A stretch of DNA of 64,000 bases from Patagioenas fasciata (lineage: Eukaryota; Chordata; Aves; Columbiformes; Columbidae): contig NC_092520.1 of NCBI RefSeq assembly GCF_037038585.1, positions 15,631,001 through 15,695,000 of the forward strand, given 5' to 3'. The first letter of the stretch is position 1; each line of letters opens with the position of its first letter. The notes under the pieces are model-generated. The model worked only from the letters and a program-made list of their open reading frames with translations. It made no database searches and was not told where the DNA came from. This document shows positions 12,801 to 27,800 of this stretch, piece after piece. The position numbers and the translations under genes are program-made.

Positions 12801-15800
12801 GAAGTGTTTTTAAATCTAGCTCAGAGTTACTGTGTTATGTCAGAAGCCATCAAATTTACTTAACTTTTCTGCCCTTTATGTATGCACATCAATATGCATT
12901 TAGATTCTGACCTTGTATACTGTTGGAGAAAAAAAAATAGTGACTTCAGTATGTATGTATATTTCTGACAGACCTGGAATCATCACACTACAAGCTTTTT
13001 CAGAATCCAACCGAAAACTTTGGCTCGAAGCAATGGATGGAAAGGAACCAGTAAGGATGTTTTTTTTCCATTTTCATTTCATTTTACAGTTTTGTGGCAC
13101 ATATATTAAAGAAAGAAGCTAGAATGCATTTTAGATACTCTGTTACAGTATGGGCAAATACAGTTCTGTTCTTTGTGAGACACTATCACAGATACATAGT
13201 GAAGATAGGTACAAAATAGAAAAGCAGAACTATTAGTGAGTTTAAGCCTTTATTTATGTATTATTATGTTAGGATATTTAATGTTTGAGTAATATGATGG
13301 CATATTGTCTAATAGGATTCATGGTTCAGATAACATTTGTGAAGTGGTAGTTTTTGCTCTGGTAAAGACAAACCATCTTTTGGGCAGCATTGTGAGGTAA
13401 ACAGCACCATCTTGAAAGGCACTGCAAAGAACGTAAAAATGTGTTGAAAGCTACGAAGGGACAGGCTTGTCTGAGATTTCTTCCCACTATTAGTCTGCTC
13501 TTAAAATAGTCACTGAGTGAGGGTGATACCAGACCTGTATCCAAGGGGAAAAAAATGTTTGGTCGATTTTATGAAATAGCTGAGTGTTTTCACAATCTTC
13601 TTGCTAGACTGAAACAGTACAGAAATCAGATCAGTAGTTGTACTGAAATGTAACCCATTTGGACTCTGCAAATCTGACTTATAGCACTTTTTAGTGCTCA
13701 TAAATTTAGTACTATTAAATCTTCAGTCAATGTAGAATCTCAAGGCCAGTCTGAGTAGGTTTGTGGGACCCACCCAGCTGGCCCTCTGCCTTCTCCCCAG
13801 TGGGGAAGGTGACCATCTGTGTAAAACTGCAAACACAACCAGAACGGGGCTTGGCCCCCTCTGCACCTGCTCAGGTCCTGGCACAGGGCTGTTACCTGGG
13901 GTGAAAGGCCCGCTGGCTTTCCCCTGCCAGCAAGCTAACACACAGCATGTTGCAGCTCGCTTAAGAACTGCCAACAAACCTGGCAATAGAGAATTTAAGT
14001 CACAAACACTGACATGTTGCGGTTTTATTTTTTACAGATCTACACACTGCCAGCCATTATTAGCAAGAAGGAAGAAAGTAAGCTCTTTATTTATGTAGAG
14101 TTACCAAATTTGCTAGATGTCTGTAACTTCTGGTTTCTAGATGTACGCGTGTGAGATTAATTATTTTACATTTTCTTTCTGTTGCTGTGAAATAACTGTT
14201 TGTTGGCTTACATGATTGGGTTACACAGAATCACATTGCAAGCTGTGTAAACTGTGCAAAAGCCTTCAACTTTTGTACTACTATAAACCTAATTGGAAGA
14301 AAATTGATTGGCTTCAGAGCTACAATATATTTAACAGTAGTAGTCTGCCTAAATGTAAATACGTGGTAGTGTGTTGAAATAATATCCCATATGGATCACA
14401 TATTTTTGGTTTTAGGTGGATGTGTATCTATTACACATACACTAAGTAATAAAATATTTAAGGATGCGATGAGATTTATGTGTATAATTGTATTAACATT
14501 ATATTAACACATATATGTTATTAACATAATATTAAGAAAAATACATAAAAATAATTTACATGCATGGGTGTATGTATCCCAGAGAGAGAGAGATGAGTCA
14601 GATATGGACATACATCTTCATAGCAGTTATATTTGAGACTCTGGAAATCTAAAATTTAAGCCACTACCTCTGTTTTTTATATGATGGTGTTTATTTTAAT
14701 GGTGACAAATATGCTGCTTTAAGATCTTCTCTATACAAGTAAGTGGAGCAGTGAGCATTGAAGATACAAAAGTTAACTAGAAGTGCATTCACTAGAAATA
14801 AGCTCATTAATTAAAGTCAATAAAAAGATTGTTTTCCTATATTAGCATTTTACAAGCGGTTATGTGCATGTGCAAGGAACAAAGAGTATTGTCGTATTAA
14901 AACCAATGAATATATTCTGTTCATAATGTAGGTCCTGAACTGTTAAAGGCATTTTCCTGAGCAGAGAGGAGTACAGGAATTCACTTTTAAAGCAACAAGG
15001 TGTCTGCTGTGTTTGTAGAGGGGCTACTGGTTTCTCAGAAAAAAACGGTACAATATTCTGGTCATAGTGAATCACTGATGATTAGAAAGTTGGATTTCAA
15101 GTGCTAAGGATTTATCTACAAGAATATTATTACAGAAGGAGTGTCATAATCTCATGGATAGATGTGCATCAGAACTTCTTGACTAACGTGATTGTAGCTA
15201 AACAGGGAGATTTTGTGTATTCCTACATTAGAAAATGATTAACTTTTTTTCTTCTTTTTTATAGTGTTCTTAAATGAAGCAGGTTTCAACTTTGTGAGGA
15301 AATGTATTCATGCTGTAGAAACAAGAGGTGTGTATTAAATAGAAAATTATGTATTATATTATTACAACTATTTTTTTCTCAAATATTACTTCAATTAATT
15401 CTACCTGTTTTACAGCTGTGCTTTGAAGTGTGTCCATCGTTTGTTTTGTACTTCTCACATTTTATCCGTGTGCTTTACGCCTATAACTGTTGCCACAAGT
15501 TCCAACAGCAGTTCTTAACGTATCATTTAAGTGTTATTTTTAAACATTTTCTGTAATTTCATGTTACTTAAACAGCTTAATAGTTTGCTAGTGGGAATGT
15601 ACAAAAAGAATAATCGATCTGCTGATGAGGTGATACCTTGAAACTCACAGCAAATTTTTAATTAAGCCCTTTCAAATGAAGAGGTGTGGGTGTATCGTTC
15701 TCCATAAAAAGAGGGAATCTTCTCCTGCCCATGCGCTGAAGTGCTGGTGTGCAGCTCCCTTCTGATCCAGAAGCTCTGTGCTTGGTCTCTCTGGGCAACA

Positions 15801-18800
15801 CTGAGCCCAACATGAATTCAGTTCCACAGGTAACAGTGTTATGTAGCTTTTGAATCATTGCTGACTCAGAGCTTGTGTTTTTTTCCTGCCGGGAGGCAGG
15901 GAAAAAAGTTTTCGAACCAAATCACCTAGATTATCCAAGTGAGATCAGACTTTGGAATGTTGTCTTCAGAGAAAAATAGGGCAATTTTTAGATGGTAAGA
16001 CCTGAAGTGGGGAGAAGGGAATACTGCTGGTTTTAAGAGGTAGTTAAAAACAATAAAATTAACATCACTGGAATACTGAAATACTGTGTTGTGAAGGTCA
16101 CACTTGAAACCTTATTTTTTTATTAGCATCTGTGCTATTAAAAAAAAAATGAAACATGGGTAAATTGGGACTTGACTGTCTCTTTTGCATGGGGATCCAT
16201 TCATAACATACAAATTCTCAACTGAATTGTTGCTGTGGTATGCTATGTATGTTTTTATTTTGGGTACAATCATTATTTCTCTGTAGATGTCAATTATATC
16301 TTAATTGGAAGGGACAATGTTCTAAACAAATACACATGTATAGTAATTCCACTGAAGTCTAGGTATGATAAACTTGTTTGACATGTAATGTGTTTTAAGG
16401 CTGCTTTTGAGTCTTATTTTTCACTCTTCCCAGTAATCTCTTTGTTGTTTGCTAGTATGGGTAGTTTCTGTTTGAAAGGGTACGGTTAATGTAGAACTGT
16501 GATTAGTGTAAAGTATAGTGTGGATTCAGTGGAATGCATTTGTTAATATCCCAGAAGATCATTCAGTAGGGTAAAGCAGTACTTTAGAACGTAATTGTAC
16601 AATTTCCATGAATACATATAGATGATTTGAAAACATACACCAGGGATGCATCAGCGTATATTGAAATAACCATATTTTCATTATTTTCGTTGCGTTTGTT
16701 TTCCCAATGCAGGTATTACAATCCTGGGGCTGTACAGAATAGGAGGTGTAAACTCCAAGGTGCAAAAGCTGATGAATACCATATTTTGTAAGTATCTGAA
16801 GTGAACCTTTGTCAATATGCAGCATATGTGCTGTGGTCTCTTTTGCCTTAACTGCTGTACACAAAAGAGTGTGTCAGTATATTTAGAATTTCCACTAAAT
16901 TGAATTTGCACTCTTAAAATGAGTGATCCATCTACCTAGTTTCTTTTATGCATTAGCATTCAGTTTCTGCATGCAATCATTGATATACACAAGCAAAATA
17001 CTCATAAAATACATTTATTGTACTTTTGAAGTTCTATTTGGCATATTTCAGAAGGGTTCCAAAGCTTAGTTCTGTAACACAGCATAACTCTGTTTAATAG
17101 AGAGTCGTTCTACTCTTTTACATAATTTGGTTTATATTACCTGTATCTGAATGTCTAAGCCAAATACAATAGTAATTCCATGTCAACTTGGGCTTACTTT
17201 ACGCTTTGAAACAGTGCATACAGCTAATGTTTACAGGTACTGAATAATGCTGAATTAATTTTTACTAATACTTTGGCAGAAATTAAAAATTTCAAATTGA
17301 TGAGATTAGTAGATAATTTGGCTAATAAGTAATGACATGAACTAAATGTCTAATCTGTTAGTTTCTCTTTTGCTGCTTTTCTAGTTAGTGTGTCTGTCAA
17401 ACTATAACACAATCATAATTAAAATTTCTACCAGCTCCTAAGTCTCCCCCTGATATGGATATTGATCTGGAACTTTGGGACAATAAAACAATAACAAGCG
17501 GACTAAAAAACTACCTCAGGTGAGTATGATGCTGCACAAATATCGATATTCTTTTTCTGGCCCGTTAATCTTTCGCTTATTAAAATCCTATTACACTTCT
17601 CGTATCTTTTAGCATGGTAATAATTGAGTATATTATTATCTCGCCTGATGTCCATGTGATCATGTATAATGATAAATCTAAAATGTGTCAGATACTTTCT
17701 ACCTTATTGTCATGCCTTATATAGCCCTAAACTTGCCAGAATTTAATTAATTGCATGTTTTGATTTAAAAATGTTTAGGTTAACCACAAAGCATGTTGTG
17801 CACAGTCTTTCTGCATCCCTTAAGCTGGTGTACTGTGAGGTTTCTTGGCATTATTGTTGCCACAGAATAAAATCTGTGCAAAAGCGTAGGTTTTTATCTC
17901 GTGCTGTTCGTGTATTCACAAACAAAATATCCCTCCAACATTATCATTTTCTCTTAAAATTTTTGCCACTAAGAGACAGAATTTTCAAGAATTATGGTAC
18001 TTCCAAGATAACACTCTTTTTGGATGTCAATATATAACATTCAAAATATATATAACATTCAAAAGAAACATAATAAAAAGCATTAAACCCAGATGATGAG
18101 TGTTTTGTGCCTTCTAAAAATCTAGATTTCCTCAACTGCTCCTCTGACAAAGGGCAGCATCGCAGAAGTCCCTGTTCACTCTGGAAAACATGCCTAGGAT
18201 TTATAGTGAAATGCTCATGTAAACCTCATTGAAAACACTGGCTTTGGTTGAAGAAATTTTTAATACATCTTCAAAAGCACAAATCATTGCAGATATTGTG
18301 TGAAACGAGAACGTGAGCCTGCAGCAGCTGTGTGCTTGTGTCTGTAAAGCAAGTCACAGTCTACTGGTCAGAGAATGACTCTTCTAGGATCTCCATGATC
18401 AGAATTTTGGTCCCAAATTTCATCACGTTTTTGCCTTTCATGGGTAAAAGATCGCTTGTGCAGCCCACTGTGCCATGTTCTGCAGCTGTATTTATTCCTG
18501 TTCTGCTGCTTGGGAATCAGAAAACAGTGAGTCTCTGTGCTGAAGTCAGTGCCAGTAATAGTTCCCTTATTAATTTAGATGGTGACACCAGATTCAGCTC
18601 AAGAGATTTTCAGACTATGTACGTGACTGGATTGTATATTACTTGTAATCAGTCATCACTGAATTGGGTTTCGTAGGACATACCAATATACTTTGTGCAG
18701 ATGTTGAGGGCTGTCGTAATCACACCCATAAAACTTAACAAGACTTTGAGTGATGACTCTCTTTAAAATTTTCTTTTTAATATTTTACAACCAGGTGTCT

Positions 18801-21800
18801 TTCAGAACCGCTGATGACTTTCAAGCTGCACAAAGATTTCATTGTTGCTGTTAGTAAGTAAAGTAATAAATAATTGTTAATGAAAGTAATACTGTTTCTG
18901 ACTCGTAATCTCCTCAGTTTCTATCCTTATTTTTCCCCTTGGTCTAGTATTCAGTGATCCAGCCATGGATCCAAGTTCTTCATGTCACTGTATGTGACAG
19001 CACAGTGCCACATGAAAGCCCTCAGAACAGAGAAGTCTCACTAGATGAAGCTGTTCAGTGGTTTGTTCTGTGTGACTGCCTTCTGCATGGAATTTTAAAC
19101 CTTGATTTATATGTTGGTTTGTTTTATATGGGCTGATAACGCTTCTATAGCATTCATCCCTCTGATGCAGGGACCTTTATTTTCCCAGTTTGCCTTGAGA
19201 AATGGAGTGGGTGATAATTATCTCCTTTTCACAAATGGAGTAATTAGATACAGAGATAGTAAGATTGTTTTTTATAACTACATCAGTTTAGAATTTGAAG
19301 TTATTTCCCCATTCTTGCATTGATAAGGATAAAAGACACTTGAGAATTTTAGATATTTCTAATATCAAGGAGTAAAGTCTTGGATTTCAGTGAAATGGCA
19401 CATTGGGTCAAAATCGCTGCAAACTTTGTTGGTTCCAATATCAGTTATAACTGCTATTGGTGAGTTACTTGAAATACATATTTCAGTGTTGTAATAAATA
19501 TAATAAAATCATCCTCATCATTTTAAAGGCTTCCTGTAATGCATGTGTGTAGTAGTGTACAGGCCTTGGTGCCATTTGTGGTCGTGTCTAAGCACATGTT
19601 CTAATTTATCAACAATATTTGTTCCCTGTTCAATAGAGTCAGATGACCAGAACTACAGAGTTGAGGCGGTACACGCGCTTGTGCATAAGTTACCAGAGAA
19701 GAACAGAGAGATGCTGGACATCCTTATCAAGCACTTGGTCAAGTAATTATTTTTTCTTTTTCTCTTTCATATTATTGTAAGATGTGATTCTTTCTGCTTT
19801 AGATTTGTCAGTGTTGCTTAATCCATTCTCTGTGCTTAAACAATATCACGTTTTGTTTCTAAAATGCTCCTCTAAACGTAGATGAAAAATACTCACCATA
19901 GAAGCAAAACAAAAAAATAACACCAGAGCCACTGAGATGACAAGCTATGTTTATGAAATGAACCCATTCGATGTTTTAGTCCACGTTCCTATTTACTACT
20001 GGAATTGACACTACTTAAATTTAGGAAACGCATAAAACTATGCTAAGGTTGGTAGAAAACACTGTTTTGAATCTGACTCAAGGTCCCACACTGTTTCAGA
20101 AATGGATGGAGACTAATGTGATAATATACTTGGCCTTCATGTTTGATCTTATTTTTCTAACAGTTCTGAAGTGTAGTATCATTTGGTAATTTGAAGTATT
20201 ATTATTTATATTTTTGATATCTATGTAAATGTCTAGACCCACTTTTGAATCTCCTTTGTTTCGTCAGGGTATTAACTAAATGTCAGATTGAAAAGATTTT
20301 GCGTCTCTTTGAACTGATGACCCCTTGTCTTCACTGAATTGCACTTGGCATGTGCCGTGAGACAAGGTTTTATTCCCTGACTATGTCAATAGCTATGATT
20401 ACATGCCTTTATTACATTATAATTGATCATGTTTCTGCATAAAAAATTTTGCATATCACTTCAGTAAATCTTTGGCCAGTTTTTACTGGCATTTGCTGAA
20501 TACTTTTTAATATGTATTATTCTTTCTCATTTAGGATGCTGTATATTCTAGTACATTTATCAATGATCTGAGAATGTGACTACTGAAACAGCAGTTGTTC
20601 AGATAAGGCCCGCATGACTGAGATATGTAGAAGACATAAGTCCATGTTGTTTTCATTCTGATCGTTACATCCCAGCTATTCTGCTTTTTTGATCACAGCT
20701 GGAGCCCCAGCCTGCAGGGAACTGTCTGCAGTGGAGCCTAATGCAGTTTTGCTTCCTCTTATAGACACGAAAACTTTGAAAATTTCTTTGATAGGAAATC
20801 ATTTAACCCTAACAAATTATTTTTAGCCCTTTATGTCATTAGCCCCCTGTAGAACTAACATGTTAACAACTTGCTATGAATTCTCCCATTGCAAAAACTG
20901 ATTAGGCAGACCTTGCATCTTGTCACACATGGGGTAACCTGGAGAACCAGATGAAAACAAGTTTCACAAGCTTTCTTACTCACAGAGTTTTTTGATTAAC
21001 TAAAAACATGTAATGTCTCCCCCTTTCTAACCCTCTAAAAAATTAAAACATTTAGTGAGGGATTAATGATTTTGTAAAAGCTGCTGGTCTGGAAGCCCCA
21101 AAATTAGATACATATATATATATATATATATGCACATAGGAATTGACTTATTTGTTGGCCAAATTAGTTATCAGCAAACATTTATTTCTTGACCTTTTTT
21201 CCTGGCCTCTTTATTCTCAATATGACATCAGATACATTCCCAACAAAAAGCTTGCCTGCAGTATTCTCTTCTTTAATTGGTCTCTTTAATTCTTGACTAT
21301 CATATATTTGATAAATTTACAGTTTTATACTGAAAACTTTCAGTTCTTTTCTTTCCAATGTTCAGTTTACTCCTTCTAATGTCTTTAATAATTTGCCAGC
21401 TGTTGTTTATGCTAGCAATTCTAATGAGACTGAATTCAAAATTAGTCTCTGGAATGTATTAACTATCGTCCTTCCTCATCCTTTTCCTACCACTGTGTAG
21501 AGATTTTTCAGAGAACAAATGGCATGTAAATGGGAAACTACAGAAAAAAAAACCAAAACAACAACGTCCTGTTTCTTCATTATTTTGTTTAAAATCCAGT
21601 TTCAAAATGTACATCCTTTCCATATGTTTCTGTTAGCTGTTCCCTTCCTTTATGTGTGGTTTTGTGTCTAGCTGAAAATACTATACCTTTATCTACAAGT
21701 TATAAAACAAGGATAATATTATTTCTTCTTGGTTTAGGTCTTAAGGGCTTTACACCCCTACATACCTTGACTTTTGTGTCACTGTGCAAAATTAAGTATG

Positions 21801-24800
21801 ATCTAGATGCTGTGTGCTGTAAATCATTCTAAAAACAAACAAACAAAAGCAGCAAATGTTGAAGAGCAGCCTGCAGAGAAGTGATGCTGCATGAGGATAT
21901 ACTCAGTCAGCAGCAAGGCAAACATGGGAAGTCTGGTATTATTTTTAGATAGGTAACTCATTTTTTGTTTTGAAACTTTCGTAGTCAAATTACCTGTCTA
22001 CTTTAAAGAATAAGTCATTCTTTGGTATGATTTAATAACACCATACTTTTCTAAGTCAGGAGTCTGCAATCTGGTAGTATCAAAAATTTACTGGTGATAT
22101 ATCAGAGAAAAGAGATTTTGAGGAGAAAGAACTGTACCTTAATGAATGCCTCACAGCTACCTGAAATGCACGATTACCTTGGCCTGTATCTGTTCAACAG
22201 CCCAGCAACAGTAGGAATAGGTCAGAGAAATTGATTATCAAAATGATTCACTTGCAGGCCTGGGTTTTTTCTTTTTTTGCAAGAAATTGAGCCTTTGAAA
22301 TGCTCTGTGGAAAGTCCTTTCTGGTCACAATGTTATTAAATTCACCATTTCTTTTATTAACCAAGCTACCAAGTTTGTAACCAAGGAAACCCAACCACAG
22401 GACACAGGCTACTTTCTGTCTTACACTGTAAGACTATAATGTTTGTGTAAGATACCGTAACAGTTACTGTCCAGCACAAAGCAGAGTAATATTGTAAAGG
22501 GTTATTTTTTTTAGGTTTTTCTAAGAAACCTAGAGCTAACTAATCCAAAATTCTATTTTCATTAGAATACTAGTGGACTTCCCCAACACCCCTTAGCCAC
22601 CTAAGCCAAACATAAGATCTGTCACAGAGAAAATTAGATAAATGGCTAAAAAAGTGCTTTAACAAGATAGTTATTTTCATGATACGGCTTCCAGATAATG
22701 ATCTCTGCCAATGTGTCTGTCTGAAGTAAAATTTTGAAAAGTGTTTTTGGCATAACTTAAAGAAGCAACATAGGAAACACCTAGGAAGATGGGCATTTAT
22801 GTTCCTGCAGTTTATTGTCACATTGTCTCCAGTACAAACCCCTTTCTTATATTTCTCCTGCTTCTCAATGTAAATGGGATGCTAAAACATTCCCGTTCAA
22901 AATATGAAGGGAGGATTAGTTCATTATAGAAGTAATTGCATAGTCTGTGTCACCTCTGTACCAAGGTAATTCTACTGTCCTACGAATTCTGTGTGTCCTT
23001 AGTGCCCAGTCAACAGTCAGACCTGAGAGAAAACAATGTGAGTCCAGACCTGAGTTTGATCCTGATCTTAACAAAATCCCCCAGCAGCCTAGGGAAGATC
23101 TGATATTTTGGTATTGCCTTTTTAATCTTTGTAAGGGGATAGTACTCATGTTATTTGCTACCAAAGTCTGGCATCAGATAGATAATTTTGCTAATGCTTG
23201 TATAACATTTTAAGAATAAATCAAGCCAACTGAGAGTGTTATTGGAAGGAAAACATAGCAGATGTCTCCGTAAACCTGATTAATGAAGACTATCAGAGAA
23301 AGCCAGAAGATAAAATTTGCTCATACCTGCTAGTCTGCCAATATTTTATAGATGTTAAGGTTTCTTAATTTTAAAAGGTACAAGGGTTATTTTAATTATG
23401 TGGGAAATAGCTAAAAATGCTCAGCTTGACAATGGTTGCAGATAGCAGTGAGAAGGAAGAGGAAAATGTGAACAAGTGCCTCAGTAACTGATTCTATTTG
23501 GTAGCAGATTCAGTAAAATTAAGTATTAAAGCAATTATCGAATCTTTACTTGGCATGATATTTCTCAGACATGAGGCAATAGGGCAGCTGTGATTGGGGA
23601 ATGACTGGCAGTTATTTTGAAGGACTTACGGTGATATATTTTTACTTGGCAAATGTTATTCATAAGAAGGGAAAGGGGGTGTTGAGGATTACTGATTGGT
23701 GGGTTTCATTTTACTAACTGATAAATTACTGAAAAAACTTTTTAAATCCTACATAAAGGAGAAAAATGACAGAAAAAGTACAGTAAGTGATAACAGAATA
23801 TACAGAAGTAAAAGGTTAATATATTTTAAAGCTAGAAGATGTCATTATGATCGTTTAGTGTTATCTGTACCACAGAAACAATTATTTCACTGGTCCCGCT
23901 GACTGCATGTTTTCAGTGCATTAATAAAGAGATCCTATTGCAATGTGTTTTCAGTAACTTAAATTTCTTTCCTTTACATGAAAGCCAAGATATATGGTAG
24001 ACCTCTGTTGTGGTATTTTCCGTCGATCCCGCATCAAGTATTTAAGTTTCTATGTAATCATTGGAGAGAGATGGGTGCCTACCCAAAGACTCCTGAACTT
24101 TACATGGTCTGGATCTCTCTGTGGAGATGTTCAGAGATTGTTGCTTTTCCTTGTCAGTTGTGTCAGGAACTTAAATACTTACTCTGGGAAGACATACTCA
24201 TTATCCATTAATTACTGCAGGATGGGAGCCTTAATGGAAACACAGTAGTTGTACTACACCATCTTTTGACTCCAGTAAAAGTTTAAAAAATGTTTTTAAA
24301 GGGGAGGCATGAACTTGGGGTCTTGTTAAAGAAATTGTGTTAACAGGTTTTTGCCTGTTGGAATTGTAGTTTAGCACAACAGTTTAATTGCGTATTGTTT
24401 GTGTTCATTTAAAGGGTATCGTTGCACAGTCAGCAAAATCTAATGACTGTATCCAACCTTGGTGTTATCTTTGGACCGACTCTGATGAGAGCCCAAGAAG
24501 AAACTGTGGCTGCTATGATGAACATTAAGTTTCAGAATATCGTCGTGGAAATTCTGATAGAGCATTATGAAAAGGTAGAAAGATATGATCTGACTGTTTT
24601 GTGATAAAGAGGAACTAAAATCTCATTTTCGTTAGCATCCTTACGTTCTTAAGAATAAGAAAACCAGCATTTGTAGAAGGTCATTGATAGAAAGAATGCC
24701 TTCTTCCCACCCCACGCTGTGGATCTGTATTCCTAGCAAGTCTTTTGTGGCTGTGCAAGGTACAGATCTGAGGGGTCATCTCCCATGCTTTGAAGAAGTT

Positions 24801-27800
24801 GCTCTGGATCATCAGTTGCTTTCTGAAGATTGCCATGTCCTTCTTGTATCTAGAAACAGAATGAGAAGGTCATCACTTTGCTCCCAGCTCCTCCATCTCT
24901 CTCCTCCTATCAGTGTATGAAGGTTTACTCTGGGATTCACGGATTCTCCTCTGATGAGTGCACCAGGTCGGAGTCTTTCTGACCATTGCTGTCCTTTGGG
25001 AATAGACCAGTTGCACAGTGAAGATCTAGTCCCACCTGACATCATGAAACCTCACCTGATGTCATTTCTCTTTTCATGAGCAGCATCAATGTGGAGCCCC
25101 AGCACAATCCCCCATTTCTGTGGCCTGTGTCATTTTTCACATGCGTAGGTACAAGAGCAAAAGTAAAAAGGCAAAAAAGAAAAAAATATCTCAGATGAGG
25201 TTTTATTCCTAGTTACAGGTTTTAAGTCCATCATGTCCTTGTGATTTAAAAGTTCTTCAATACTCTGGAACATACAAACTTCTCTAGGTACTTCTTTTGC
25301 TTTGAGGAATGGCATGTCTGTGCCTCCCTGGTCTATTTTATTTTCCCCAAAGAGACCAGTAAAAGCGAAGGTCCACCTCAAACCCTTTCCTGGAACATTA
25401 AATAAGAACTGTTTCATGTTTTGAGAAGGAAAATCCATGAAATATTGAACACTTTTGTCACTACCGTTGCAGGGATCAGTTTCACTGAAAGGCCTCCTCA
25501 GATTTTGTTTTATTTTAAACTGCTCGATTTCAGAACTCAGCAGAACAGTCCAGACCTCCTTTACTTGATCTTCAAAATAAACGGGGTGAAGGGGGGGATC
25601 TTTTGTTGAAATATATCACCTTCTCTGATGACTAACAAAACAAAGTGAAAAGACTTTGGGGTTGTTACATTTCATGTTACTCAGCTAAGGGGCAGTTCCC
25701 AATCAACACCAGGATCCCCTGCACTAGTTGGTCAGTAAGTACTGACAGTACTGCTTGTTATCACCAGTTATGTTTCATAGGGACTCCTCAAAATTGGTGT
25801 GGTAACTGGTAGCCTCCTTGCCTGTAACCCCAGTAGTATGTGTTTCCAACACTGAATTTCCACTCCAGAAATTTACAAGCTCTTTCAATACAAAGACCAT
25901 GGCTACAACCAGAATCACCCTTACTTTGTTTCTGTCTCTATTTTTATATTGATGTGCTCCTCACTAATACCTAATACAGTATTAATGTACTTGAAGAGCA
26001 TCTCAAGACATGCAGTATTTTCTCCCATAGCAGTATATTTGCTTTCTTGTACTCTTTGAGTGGCATAGAGGTATATTTTCATTGTTAACTTCATCCTCTT
26101 CTGAGAGTGCCCAATTGAATGGGGATCCAGAAATCATTGCAGAGTTGTGTTCTGGCATTGCATAGTATTAACCTGTGACACTTGGCCCTCTCTGCAGTAT
26201 GGAGACTGGACACTTCGGATTCCTTCAGCAGTTTAACAGAGTAGGCAGTCCTTGTAAAACCTCTTCCCCATTCCACAGAACTAATTCCACCTCCTTCTGC
26301 AGAATGCCATAATAGATACTCAGTTGAGTTTACAACCTGCACTAGGAGGAATAGGTGAGAAAGGACATCTGGGAGAAAAACACACAAATATTTTGGTTAT
26401 ATCTTTTGCTTGGGTCATCCTCCAAGGCAATTATCATTTTTACTAGAAGTATCCAGGAGAGTTTTTAGGGTCTTTCAAGACTTCTACTGCATGTGTCTTG
26501 GGTATTGCAGAACAAGTGATACAAATGGAAGTCACCCAAATTACTGGACTTTCTGTATTGTCCTTGCTGGTGGGCTGGCCATTCTTATCAGCATAGAGTT
26601 CTTTAAAACCTCATGTGTACCTACCTGTGTCACAAGTACAATAGTCAGATACCCAAAAAATGTTAGAATTTTCTGCAGTAATGAAGTTGTAAGGACCTAA
26701 TGTACATTTCACAGTTTAGACTGTTAAGCACTTAATAAGGGCTAGAAAATAAAACCATTTAAACAAATATTTTAATATAATTAGTATAAATTTTAAGCAC
26801 AGCTCAGTATTGTGGTTCTTGGATTGTAAAATGAGATCAGAGCAAAGTTTATATTCTGTGAATTCACTCTTGCATGTGTCAGACCATCACAGCATTAATT
26901 TGTGGAGCTGTGGTGAGGAATATGTGGATTAACAACGGGAGTGGAAGAATACTTCTATTATTTATGACATTTACTTATCCCCCCTCCCCCTTTTTTTTTG
27001 ATCATGCAGATATTTCACACAGCGCCAGACCCCAATATTCCTCTTCCCCAACCTCAGTCCCGATCAGGTTCAAGAAGGACAAGAGCAATTTGTCTCTCCA
27101 CAGGTTCACGTAAACCCAAAGGAAGATACACACCATGTCTAGCAGATCCTGACAGTAAGTTTGTCCTTGTTGACTCAGTGTCTTCCTTTTCAGTGTCTCG
27201 TCTTTAACTTTCCTGAATAATATCCAAGAAGCATTGTATTCCAATAATTACAAGCCTGACATATGGGAATTTCTCAGCTTGTTCACCCCTGTGAGTCACA
27301 GCCACACTGCTGGATGACTGCATTCCGTGCTTCTCTCAGGCGAGGAAGGATGTTTGGTTTTAGGCAAGTCTTGTATTGCAAACCATGTTCCAAAATCTTT
27401 TATAGTGAACTTTATATTCTAATCTAAATATAGTCTGCTTTGAGACTCTGCGGAGTTCATTACATGAAGTTCACCTCATTTGCTTGTAAGATGATTATTG
27501 AGGTTGGGAAACTGTATATAGAATCTTTTCCCTGTAACACATGTAATTTAGTCAAGGTGAGGAGATCAAAACCATTACTTGGCTTTTTTCACATTCATGA
27601 AACTGTGGTCATTGGTTCAAAGTGAGCCACTGCCTAGGTTTGCCAAAACCACTGAAATGTTTAGTTTTTTTCTGGAATAGAAGCAAACTCTAATACTTTG
27701 GGGAGAAACGGTATACTTATCATATGGCTTACTGTTTAACAGCAGGGAGTACGTGTGTGATTAGTCGCTTCTTAGAATGCTTATTCATTATTATGTAAAT

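Noticed and set aside
13763..14098. 111-codon plus-strand open frame running into the 40-nt exon
   Set aside because: It reads the exon in the wrong frame relative to IYTLPAII, and its length comes from the GC-rich block lacking stops.
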